A stretch of 64,000 bases of DNA from Caenorhabditis elegans (taxonomy: Eukaryota; Nematoda; Chromadorea; Rhabditida; Rhabditidae), in contig NC_003281.10 in the NCBI RefSeq assembly GCF_000002985.6, positions 6,138,001 to 6,202,000 of the forward strand. The letters run 5' to 3'. Every line of letters starts with the position of its first letter. The stretch's first letter is position 1. The position numbers were made by a program, and so were the translations under genes. Below are positions 12,016 through 21,878 of the stretch, one piece after another. Below the pieces are notes generated by a model. It was not told the origin of the DNA. It was given only the letters and a program-made list of their open reading frames with translations, and ran no database searches.

Positions 12016-15000
12016 ATGGACGACAGTCAAGAGTCGAGTTTTTCGGTTTCCAAATATGAAACGTAAGTCGAATAGAGTACGGTATTCGGAAAATCTGAAA
12101 TTTAAATTTTTAGAAATGATGATGGATCTATGGGCCAATTCATTTCAATAAATGTAAGTTAAACTTCCATTAACAGTTTTTCAAAAGTCTGAGAAGGTAG
12201 ATCAATATAATTCATTAGAGCGCATTTGCTCGCCTTGGATCAAAAACTTGGAAATCTATAATAATAATTTGAAGGAATGTGAACGGGAAATTCAAATGTT
12301 AGAACGTGACATTCGTCAACAGAAAGAGTCCAGTGCAAATGCGAAAACAGCGATAACATTCGATCAACTTCGGAAAATTCATACGTACGTTCCGGGCCGT
12401 CCGATCAGTTTTCCCGTCGGCCTCAATAGCTCACACAGGTAAAGCGCCAAGTGTGAAAAATGGCTGAATAGTGGGTGAAGGGGCGCTGGCGGGTGAACGA
12501 TGGGGGAAAAATGGGCGAAGGACCGCAAAAAGACGAAGCAATGGGTGAATAAATTGACCAATCCGAAAATCAAAAAAGAAGTAAAAAAGGAGCATAGCAA
12601 AGTATTTCCGAAGTATTCATGCATAACTAGTATACGTGTTTATGGAAGTGTTTATTGTTAACAATGTTACAATCAATTGATTGTTGTAATGTTCACTTCA
12701 TTTCCGAACATCTACTATTAGAGTCATCTGTTGTTGAATAATGTGAAAAACATTTTGTTACTTTTTTAAGGGTTATATTTATAGAAAAAATACCAATTTG
12801 TTATTTCCCACAAGTTTGGACATTCATATTACATTCTCAGTCGAACAATCACCTATATAAGAGTTGATTGAGCATATAGACGTCTTACTTTAAAAGACTC
12901 ATAACTCTGTTGGCATTTGAATTAATAAAATGTGGCCAACTGAAAAGTTGTTGACAATAATGTGAAAAACATTTTGTTAGTTGGTAACTTTTTGTTATCT
13001 TTAGTGACTGCGGAGATGTGGGCTTCAAAAGATAACCAAAATATTCTAGATTTGTACTTAAATATATCTCAGTTCTCGATAAAGATGAAGAGATACTTAC
13101 AACTATCAATATGTTTATTGTTTTAAACTTAACAACGTTGTAGTTGATAACTTTTTGATATCTTGCCTCTAGAATTAGATACATCCATTTTAATACAGGA
13201 GGTTTTAATTTTCAGAGCTCCAAGGAATGTCGGTTTGACTTATCGAAAGCACCGAACTTAGCAAAAAAACTTATAGAAACAAACAATTCAACATATTTCT
13301 ACAATACCTGATAAAAATTTGATAATTTTTGAAAAAAAATTTTTTTTGATTTTTGAAAAAAAAATCCAAAGGGTCCCCCCTTACAAAATTTTTCAAAATT
13401 TTTTTTTTGGAAACTTTTTATAATATGATTAGATGTTATAGAAAAATCCAATGTTTGTAATTATTTCTAGTTTGTATGTTCTGAACACGATTTCGGACGA
13501 AAACCTGAGGTGTAGTAGAACAACTAAGTTCAAAAAACGCGTTCACTTTGGATGCGTATATCTCCGTGGAAAAATTTTTGATGGCAAAGTGATCAACTAC
13601 AAAGTTGTTTATCTTAATCTGAAGTACAACTTTGTAGTTTATTGTTTCTTGTCAAAAAAATTGTTGGTCGAGATAAAGTTGTGTTCATTTTGGCAACTTC
13701 ATGCTTGAATTTTCTTCTTCTTTTTCTATTCCTGTCTCAATCAACAATTTTTTTGACAAGAAACAATAAACTACAAAGTTGTACTTCAGATTAAGATGAA
13801 CAACTTTGTAGTTGATCACTTTGCCATCAAAAATTTTTCCACGGAGATATACGCATCCAAAGTGAACGCGTTTTTTGAACTTAGTTGTTCTACTACACCT
13901 CAGGTCTTCTTCCGAAATCGTGTTCAGAACATACAAACTAGAAATAATTACAAACATTGCATTTTTCTATAGCATCTAATCATATTATAAAAAGTTTCCA
14001 AAAACTTTTTTTTTCAACAATTTTTTTTCAACAATTTTCATCATAAGGGGGGACCCTTATGATCAAAGTAATGATTTATCAAATTGGATGAAGAGGGTCA
14101 TATTTAGAATTTTTATCGAAATTTCATTCGAAACTCTTAAAGTTGAAACGGAAATATCTTACTTAGTACTATTCGATCTATTTTTCAGCGTTTCAATGCG
14201 TTTTTTAACACCAATAAATCATTTCAATTCAACGCTTACTCTCATTATGAGTTTCATAGCAACGACACTCCGAAATAACCCTAGCGCGCCCTCTTTAGCG
14301 AAAATTTTATTCAATTTTTTTTTGCTTTTTTTGCAATTTTTCTCGTTTTTTTTCACGATTACCGCTAATTTTGCGTGATTTTGTGAGCAACATATTTTTC
14401 TTTTTCACATTTTTATAATTTGCAGATAAAAATCGAGAAAATCAACGAAAAGGATCCTTCAAAACGACGGAATAGGAAAAAGATGCCAAAAATCAGGTAT
14501 TTTCAGAAATATTGAGAAACTCTGCGTCTATTCTTCTGTTAACTAATTATAATTGGTTTCTTATTCGAAAAATATAAATTTTTGTCACGAAAAAAAGCGA
14601 GAAATAATCTTCGAATTCAGATATTTCGTCCCGACGCAACTTCGCCGGCTTCGACGAGGAATCCTGCAGCGAGGGACACGATTATGAGCTGTTAAAGTGA
14701 GTTTTAAAGTTTTAAAATGTATTCTCCCGAAAGAAAAATCGTCAAACTAACTCTAAAGCATGATAATTTTTACAGGAGTGTCGCCGGCACCGACTCCGAA
14801 CGAGAAAAGCTCCGACGACCGCAAACGAGAGCCGAAGGAATCTGGAAAGCGAAGGTAATATTTTATTTTCAAATATCGATACTTGTTTCTAACGAGCGAA
14901 AATGTATAATGTAATGTAATAATGATTAATCTTCTTTATTAAACTTCTTTAAAATTAATCATTTGAATTTTTCAGAAAATGGATCGATAAAATCGCTTAC

Positions 15001-16733
15001 TGGAGGAAGACAAAAGGAAGAAAAGCGGAAACGAGTCAATTGCCGATGACACCAGAGGACGATTCATCGAAATCATCAAAAGATGAAATAAATTATTTTG
15101 TTTTTTTTTCGATTTAAAATAAACGATAATACTATAATATACTCGTTTTATGAATATTATTCTTCACTGAAAAGCAAAAGGAGGGGAATGGAAACGATAG
15201 CCTTCACCCATCGCTCACCCATCGCTCACCCATTAGCGAGCCGCTAACATGCGAACGGCGGCCCACCGGTGTGCGCGCTGTTCGTGTGTCGGCGGTTCCC
15301 CCCTCGCCTATATGCGGTCCCCCCTCGCCTATATGCGGTCCCCCCTCGCCTATATGCGGTCCACCGGTGGGCCGCCGCTCGCACTTGGCGCTTTACCTGT
15401 GCAGTTGGGAGAGCGTACGACTGAAGATCGTAAGGTCACCAGTTCGATCCTGGTTTGGGGCAATCTATTTTTACTTTTTTGGTATTCTTATATAAACTTG
15501 GTAATTTTAAGACTCTCTACATTGCTTGGACCACACAAAGAGCTATTCTTTGATAGGATATGTCGGGCAGCCGATATACAAAGGGCATCTTTGAAAAATC
15601 GTTTGAAATCAAATATAAATGTAGGATATTTTTTAAATTCAATTTTCCAATATTTTTGACTAATAGTAAGATTGCAATTTTCCAGAAATTCGAGCCCAGC
15701 ACACCTCTGTCGTTTCAACCGGGATTCGATTCTCAGAGCTCTCTTTCAACGACTTCAGAGAGCCAAAATTTTGTGGTGACCCCAACAACTCTTAGCAGTT
15801 TATTGAACAATCACACAGTAAGTTTTTATGAGATTGTCGTAGTAGGTAGGCCCGTGCCCATATTATCATAACAAGTCTACCTGACCTACCTGACTATTAC
15901 ACATTTTCTGCATTTTGAGGCCACTTTAGATGATAACTTTAGATGTAGATGTAAACCTTTAGATGTAAACCAACTGAGATAATAACAAATAAGTAGGTCT
16001 TGTAGTGTAGCAGTAGGTAGGCACAAGGAAGGTATTATATGCCTACGTCGATGTTATACTGGTTTAATTATCAAATCTTTTAATTTTCAATAAATAATTT
16101 AAGCGGAAGAATCACATTGAAATGCTGGCTCCACTAGCGTCCGAAGAGGAGTTGATGAGATTTCCTGCGGAACGACAGTTTGATCTAATGCAAATTGGAT
16201 TTAGTTACGATGAAGTGAAGCAGTTGCTGGAAATGTTTGAAAAATTCAAGAATGACGTTCAAGAGATTAACAGGCTTCATACATTGACACAGGTGAGGAA
16301 TAACGGTTACTGCAGAGAAACGAGAGTGTATGTATTCTTTGGATTTGGTTGAAGGCACCTAATTCAGATTCTCTGGATTAATTGTTCCTAAAAAATATTT
16401 TTGAGATCCTGAATCAATTTTGCAACTACATCTCAATGTACGCACCACCCAATCTGAAAATGATATCATCGGCGTTCAATTTGCTAGAACTTGGAAACTC
16501 AGCTCATGAAGTGAAAAGGGTTTTACTGAAAGCGGTAATCTAAATATTCCATCAAAAAATATAACTAAATGAAATTTTTATAGCGTCGTCGTGAAGAATC
16601 AGAAGAATCAGATGTTTCATTTTCCAAAAAGCCACGTCCTTCTTCTAGATCTCCTGCATCTCCAAATCGAGATGATCTATTGTTGGGACTCGATCGTTCT
16701 CCGCCCAGCGATGATGGAACTCAGAAAGTTTGA
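12016..16733 (+). CDS. Unrecognised coiled-coil protein; third intron interrupted by a mobile element
   Basis: Seven exons (12016-12062, 12114-12153, 12188-12388, 15686-15817, 16104-16292, 16406-16534, 16584-16733) keep one reading frame and give 295 aa. Residues about 45-85 look like a coiled coil (NLKECEREIQMLERDIRQQ), and a second charged helical region follows around residues 160-190. The C-terminus is Ser/Pro-rich with a basic KKPRPSSRSP stretch that could be a nuclear localisation signal. I do not recognise the family. Intron 3 (12389-15685) contains a tRNA-Phe gene disrupted by a 3-kb element; splicing across the whole insertion keeps phase 0. Exon 3's acceptor (TCAAAAG) is weak and could be misplaced. 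Annotated isoforms might also use exon-like segments inside the element. Confidence 0.65.
12420..12433 (+). pseudogene. 5' part of a disrupted tRNA-Phe gene
   Basis: GCCTCAATAGCTCA matches the 5' end of tRNA-Phe: the 5' acceptor strand plus the start of the D arm. The rest of the tRNA is at 15402-15462. Base 6 (A, where the usual worm tRNA-Phe has G, as I recall it) pairs with a T in the distant 3' half, so the acceptor stem would be fully paired if the halves were contiguous. Confidence 0.9.
12434..12453 (+). repeat. Left terminal inverted repeat of the element
   Basis: A 20-bp sequence identical to the reverse complement of 15382-15401, immediately after the 5' tRNA-Phe fragment. Confidence 0.95.
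13371..14057. repeat. Large foldback (about 300-bp inverted arms) inside the element
   Basis: The left arm runs from the GGGTCCCCCC block at 13371 to about 13663. The right arm runs from about 13742 to the GGGGGGACCC block at 14047-14057. A loop of about 75 bp lies between them. The arms are nearly identical and differ by a few substitutions, so both strands read almost the same 60-residue frame. It may be a second transposon nested in the outer element. Confidence 0.93.
14426..15106 (+). other. Exon-like segments inside the element, unresolved
   Basis: Segments bounded by good splice sites occur at about 14426-14496, 14622-14698, 14777-14854 and from about 14975. One frame of the last two reads a Lys/Glu/Ser-rich peptide containing KWIDKIAYWRKTKG, but no single frame joins all four without a stop. 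They could be a captured gene fragment, alternative exons of the surrounding gene, or chance. Confidence 0.3.
15297..15361 (+). repeat. 21-bp tandem repeat, three copies
   Basis: Three head-to-tail copies of a 21-bp unit containing CTCGCCTATATGCGG, just inside the right end of the element. Confidence 0.95.
15382..15401 (-). repeat. Right terminal inverted repeat of the element
   Basis: A perfect reverse complement of 12434-12453, immediately before the 3' tRNA-Phe fragment. Confidence 0.95.
15402..15462 (+). pseudogene. 3' part of a disrupted tRNA-Phe (GAA) gene
   Basis: Starts CAGTTGGGAGAGCG and contains the rest of the D arm, an anticodon arm with anticodon GAA (ACTGAAGAT), the variable loop, the T arm (AGTTCGATCCT) and the 3' acceptor strand ending GGGGC plus A. 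The 5' acceptor strand lies 3 kb upstream at 12420. Every part of a tRNA-Phe is present across the two fragments, with only CA repeated. Confidence 0.92.
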
Positions 16734-17102
16734 AATTGAAATTGATGAATATGAAACACACTTTTATTATATTTAAGCACTTACCTCGGTTTTGGATGAT
16801 TTCAAACGTTTTTCTACTGATGCTCCACTTTTAATTCAGTTCTCAATTTCTACAGATTTATTATTATTATTATATCAATATTAAGCAAACCAGTAAGCTC
16901 GAAATACAACATGCAGAGGACGGATGAATTCTGACCATTTTACAATTAAAAAGCGAAACATATGAAAAGAATATAGTGCACAATTAAAAAAAGAAGTGAA
17001 AGAGACCTAAAGCCGAGTACAGTACTTTTTTGTTGATATACGCCTAGTGACTTCATCAATACTGACAAATGATCGAGTGGGGAATCTAATTAAACAACAA
17101 GT
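16734..17102. other. Convergent 3' region
   Basis: A gene-free interval between two facing stop codons (16733 on +, 17103 on -), presumably the two 3' UTRs. Nothing else is recognised. Confidence 0.5.
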
Positions 17103-19728
17103 TTAGAGCTTCGTAGCCATTATGAACATGACACCTTCTCCGTCCAAAACGTATTTCTTTGCATTGGCAACATCAAGACCAACAGATACAAGAGCATCAA
17201 GAATCATCTGTTCACTGAGATTGAGGAGATGGAAGATTGTCTGTAAATTTTGATTTTTTTTGTTGGCATATACATACGAGTATTTTGGCTACGAATTTTA
17301 ATGCAGGTCTATTTATACAGTTGGGTCTCGCCGCGCGAAAAAACAATCATATGTTTTTTTTTTAAATTTTGTACAAAGTTTGGAAATATGCTAAGAGCGG
17401 GTAAAAGTAAGAGGAAGTAAAAAGAAAAACAAGAAACATCCTCGAGAAAACGGTTTATCGGTTTTTCCTTTAATTTTAAGTACAGTAACATGTTAGTCTT
17501 GCGGCCCCACTGCTCCGTTTTCGAAGTTAATGTATCGCTTAAACGTCTAATATTTCAGAAAAAAAAAATACTAGCACTGTTTCAAAAAGATATGTTCTAT
17601 CACAAGTCTGAATTTGTATCCTTCAATCCTCATTCCCATCGCCTAAAACCAATAAAACTTCTCTAGCTATCATATATACCTGCATCATTGACGCAATCAC
17701 ACAAACTGACCCCGTTAAAATCGCAAGAGCACAGATCAAATTACCAGATCAATTGGCCCTTTCCTACCTTTCTTCCCGAGTTGTACTCATCGTCCTCGAG
17801 CACCGAACCAAGCACAAAACGACCGCCGGAACGGAGATGTCTCATCTGGAATCACACAAAATCAAAACACATTTTGATTTCACTTTTTCTCATTTCAAAC
17901 TATCAAATCTGGTGCCATTCAGTCGTTGGCTCATTCTCATTTCTTTTTTTTCCGAAAAACGACACACTTTACATCTTGGAAAAGATGAAAGACATCTGTT
18001 TCTAAACTCTTTTTTTTTTCATTTTCTTCGTTGGCACCGTGAAAATTGGATATAAGATAGACAGAGAAATAGAGAACGGGTGTAAAGGGGAAGTGAACAC
18101 TGATTGTGAAGAGATATAGGAATATGAAAAGAAAGTTATGACGAAGTTGTTACTGGAGAATAAAATAGATCGAATTACACTTACAATAACTCTTTGAGCT
18201 AGTAGTTTACTGTAGTTTACAATTTTATTGTTCTCTATTCGAAAGAAATTCGTGTTTTGAACTTAGAAATGGAGAAAAAGAAATGTGAACCAAGATCTAT
18301 CTTCAGTACTGGGATTTCAGAAACTATTTTAGAAGAGACGTGTAAAATAACCTTAATGGCATAATCAAGCTCCTAAAACGAACGATATGCTTAAGCCTAA
18401 GCCTAAACCGCAAAAATCCATTTAGACTTACCATATTAGTGACACATTTACAATACTCTTCATAGTTGCGACAAGCACTTTCTAACGTGAAGATCGACAC
18501 CAGGATATCCACCTTCTTCCCAGCCAATTCAGGGACCACATCCATCTGGTGAACATCTGCGAAATGAATTCCACCAGACTTGACCAATCCGCGGGCTTTT
18601 TCTTCAACATCAATGCATACTTGATCTGTTGGAGTGGGACCTCCTTCCGTTCGGTTGATCACTTTGATAGTTGGCACCCAGTCAATAGTCTCCTCGTGGC
18701 GGATCCATTTTCTCAGAACGTCAAGGTTCCGATCGACAAAATCTGATAAGTGAACACGCTTTGCCACATCACGGAAACAAAGAGCCGAATAGACGGTTGG
18801 TCCTGCTCCAATATCCAGAAGAGTTTCACGTTCAGAAGGTCGCATAGTTTGGAGCATAAGTTGGGCGAAGACAGGAAGTGCGAATAGGGAAACACGGGTT
18901 CCATCTTCAATAGCATCTCTGGAAATGAGAAATGAAATTTTGGATATATATGGAATGTCTGATGTTTATACTCTCTCCCTTGGATTGTTCGTTCCTTGTC
19001 AGACAGGTACTTGACTTGATAGCACCCAAAAATGTGTCGTCTCATTTTCAAAAGTTTAGAGTCTAAGAGCCAATGATGCCTCCCTCCTCTTTTCTCAGTT
19101 TTTTCGATCTCTTGACACAAAAGATCCTCTCCTACTCAAAAAGAGAAAAAGGTAACCGATCTGCGACCGATTTCGTGTGCAGCAGCAACAGGAGCAAAGC
19201 CAAAGCAAGCCGGGGATAAGAGGTTTTGTTTGTGAACAAACCACTCGTTTTTGTGTCAAAAATGAAGTGAACGGTATCGAGAGCGGATAGAAAGTGCAAA
19301 TCGGGATCGAAAGTTCTAGAAATTGAAGCCCGTTATTTATGAAAAATGTTTCTTCCAAGTTTTGTGGCGGCAACCTCGCGCGCAAGATTATAACAACCGA
19401 CATAATACTGGATTCAAAACATTAAAAAATTGCGGCAACCGACATTTTACGGGTTTCATAACCAATTTCTGGAAAATGGTAGCTTGACATGTTTGTTGAA
19501 GCAGCCTACATGATAAGGGGCTCAGAAAGTGTTCATTGGTGGGAGGCCGACATCTCATGGGTTACATCGAACGGTCGTTGCGACATATCAAAGATTTCTG
19601 ACTAACCTGCTGAAATAAAACTGCAAATACTCATCAGGATCGAACTTCTTGACGTAGTCCTCAGGCAAAAGTACAGTATGCTGGGCATCCGATGATTCCG
19701 TAATGGTAGGGTCGATGAGAGTAGACAT
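17103..19728 (-). CDS. NNMT/PNMT/TEMT-family small-molecule methyltransferase
   Basis: Four exons (19728-19607, 18918-18432, 17845-17768, 17240-17103) keep phase and give 274 aa, the usual size for this family. The N-terminus has the family-like KKFDPDEYLQFYFS stretch. The SAM-binding motif I is LLDIGAGPTVYSALCFRD, followed by the acidic motif (LSDFVDRNLDVL). The core strand region reads VDILVSIFTLESACRNYEEY, then SGGRFVLGSVLED, and the C-terminal strands end GVMFIMATKL. The family (nicotinamide, phenylethanolamine and thioether S/N-methyltransferases) uses SAM in the cytosol; C. elegans has several such genes (anmt type). I cannot tell the substrate or which paralogue this is. The first exon starts just after an acceptor-like TTTTCAG about 35 bp upstream. 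Confidence 0.88.
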
Positions 19729-20777
19729 GACGAGGTATAAATAAGAGATTAAACGACACTGAAAATATTTTAATTTTTTTGAGTCCAAATTTTTGAAAAA
19801 AAAAATCAGAAATATAACAAGGAAACAAAGCACTTTTAAAAGTCTATGTATATCTCTATTTTCTTCCGCTTTTCACATGTTTGTTTTTCCCTCAAAATCT
19901 CCAAAATTCTTAAGTTTACTCCTTTTTTCCAGAAAAACTCTAATATTTAAGTGATAACACCCACGCAGAGTGCAATTAAATATCGATACAACAATTCATT
20001 ATCATCATCAAATAACAAACAATTAACAAATGAGGCATCGACACTCTCGAAGTAGCACAAAAATTGAGTGAGGTGGCTCTTGCACAGAGAGCGAGAGCAT
20101 AAGTGTGTGCTCTGGCTCCGCCTATTTTTTCGGAGCTCTGGGAGAGAAGGATAGAGAGAGAGAGAGGGAAGAAGGGATTTCCCGAGGCTCCCGGCAGGAA
20201 GTGTTGGGAGCCAGACAGTGGGAGCAGGCACAGAGTACGAAGAGCAAAGTGGAAAGATGGGAAACAACAAATTATGTTATGAGGAAGTTTTTTGGCAGAT
20301 TGGTTATGAAACTTTGCAGAACTTTAATGCGTTACTGTAAATTTAAGGGAAAGTAGGTTCCATCGAGCGTACTTACGAAAATTGTACTGTAGCTCACTAT
20401 CAGTACACTGTACTTTCGAAACATTTTTCTGGATTTCATCTTTCTGGAATTTTTGAATTTTCAATATGGAAAAAATGTACTTAAACTTCATTCGAAAATT
20501 ATATGACTTCAAAGGAATAGGGAGGTTAATCGAAAAGTTACTGAAGTTTTCGAATTTTTGTTGGCCATTTTGCTTACACAAGTGCGCCCCACTTCACACT
20601 GATGTCTCTTTTGAAAATATAATAATAAGTCAATCGAAAAATACCGATTGTGTGAATTTTTCTATACTGTCCCTATTCCCCCTTTCATCTCCCCCCATTG
20701 ACCACTTCTCCCCATCCCCTCCTCCTATTATGCGTAACACCCGGCATGTCTAGGCCACGAAAGTTGTGGTTCGTCGT
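19729..20777. other. Gene-free stretch upstream of the methyltransferase gene
   Basis: No supported protein gene. It contains an AG-rich simple stretch near 20150-20170 and pyrimidine-rich DNA at 20660-20730 just before the first tRNA-Ser. It probably includes the methyltransferase promoter. Confidence 0.5.
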
Positions 20778-20859
20778 GCAGTCATGTCCGAGTGGTTAAG
20801 GAGATTGACTAGAAATCAATTGGGCTCTGCCCGCGTAGGTTCGAATCCTGCTGACTGCG
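20778..20859 (+). tRNA. tRNA-Ser (anticodon AGA)
   Basis: An 82-nt class II tRNA. The acceptor stem GCAGTCA pairs with TGACTGC near the 3' end, discriminator G. D arm GTCCGAGTGGTTAAGGA, anticodon arm TTGACTAGAAATCAA with AGA, long variable arm TGGGCTCTGCCC, and T arm GTAGGTTCGAATCCTGC. A T-rich run follows (TTAAATTTTTTTC), as expected of a Pol III terminator. All stems pair, so it should be functional. Confidence 0.96.
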
Positions 20860-20950
20860 TTAAATTTTTTTCAATTTTTTCGCACATTTTTTTCGTTGTA
20901 ACTTCGAAATTGTACAAAATGAAAATATACTTGATAATAAACCAAAACGT

Positions 20951-21050
20951 GCAGTCATGTCCGAGTGGTTAAGAATGTCCGAGTGGTTAAGGAGTTTGAC
21001 TCGAAATCAAATGGGCTCTGTCCGCGTAGGTTCGAATCCTGCTGACTGCG
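20951..21050 (+). tRNA. tRNA-Ser (anticodon CGA) with an internal 18-bp duplication
   Basis: The sequence is closely related to the tRNA-Ser at 20778: same acceptor stem, T arm and variable arm, anticodon CGA in TTGACTCGAAATCAA. The unit ATGTCCGAGTGGTTAAG plus A/G is present twice in tandem (20957-20974 and 20975-20992), which duplicates the D-arm strand and the A box. The total is 100 nt instead of 82. Removing one unit gives a standard tRNA-Ser. Either it is a pseudogene, or transcription from the inner A box gives an unusual precursor. Confidence 0.85.
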
Positions 21051-21878
21051 AATCTTTTTGAATCTCGTCAGTCGATGTAACTTTTGTATCGAAACCATTT
21101 GGAGAAAAACGATGGAGGAGGAAAGGGCGTGTTGACATTATTTTATTTATCGAAAAACTGAAAATTCTTGTTCACACGAGACCAGGCCACATATTTTCAC
21201 AATGCGTCATATCAGTTGGGGGCATTGAATCATTGTTCTTCAATATTTTTATCAGTTATTCTTCAATGAATGCACCTGGGATTCCATACCTATCATCATT
21301 ATGAGTGTTGAAATATTGTTTCGTCCTCTCTTCCAATCATCTTCTCTTGTTGTTAGTTCCAATGCCTCTCCTTCCTCTCATATGTTCTAACACTTCTTGT
21401 GAGACAGACAGTTGGCATAGAGTTCCTCGACGCAGATACCTATACAGTTACAACACTATTTGCCCTGGGGCGTACTTACATTGATTTTCTTCACTTTTCT
21501 TAACTATTTAACATACTTTTTTTAAGATGGGCTTCATCTCATTATTGATTTTTCACCCTAGAGAAACCAATTCAGTACTTCGGAGACTATAGAACTTTTC
21601 TAACTTTCCGAAGTTTTAAACGGAAATATTGGAATCCACGTTATTTTCTAATTGCCTCAAACTGAAACTATCTGAAATTTTTATTTTCAAAGAAACTAAA
21701 AAAGCAATTTTAGTATCTGAATTTTTGGATGTTGTTCTTACTTGACGGAAAGAAAATACGTGCAATACGTTCATGTGCAGACAACGGTCTTTTTTCAGAA
21801 ATGAATAATAGTTGCTAGTATTATTTTTTTCTTAAACTTCCAGGCTAATTTCACCTACAAAAATTCCAAAAAATAGCA
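21051..21878. promoter_or_regulatory. Upstream region of nfm-1
   Basis: No coding exon is seen. The interval between the tRNA-Ser genes and the nfm-1 start codon presumably holds its promoter; acceptor-like sequence (ACTTCCAG) ends about 37 bp before the ATG. Confidence 0.4.

Larger units (their letters stand above)
12434..15401. mobile_element. 2,968-bp element with 20-bp terminal inverted repeats inserted in a tRNA-Phe gene
   Basis: The ends are exact inverted copies: CACAGGTAAAGCGCCAAGTG at 12434-12453 and its reverse complement at 15382-15401. The host dinucleotide CA occurs at both junctions (12432-12433 and 15402-15403), as expected of a 2-bp target duplication. Both subterminal regions carry short G-rich repeats around TGGGTGA. 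The interior holds a large foldback structure (13371-14057), a 21-bp tandem repeat (15297-15361) and some exon-like segments. No transposase is recognised, so it looks non-autonomous. I cannot assign it to a named family. Confidence 0.85.

Noticed and set aside
13451-13957. Two almost identical 85-90-aa frames on opposite strands
   Set aside because: They are the two arms of the foldback read on each strand; they share the same peptide because the DNA is inverted-repetitive.
15249-15659. Plus-strand frame with SPLAYMR repeats
   Set aside because: It is the 21-bp tandem repeat of the element running into the tRNA-Phe fragment; not a gene.
20766-20972. Short ORF overlapping the first tRNA-Ser
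   Set aside because: It is a translation of the tRNA gene itself.
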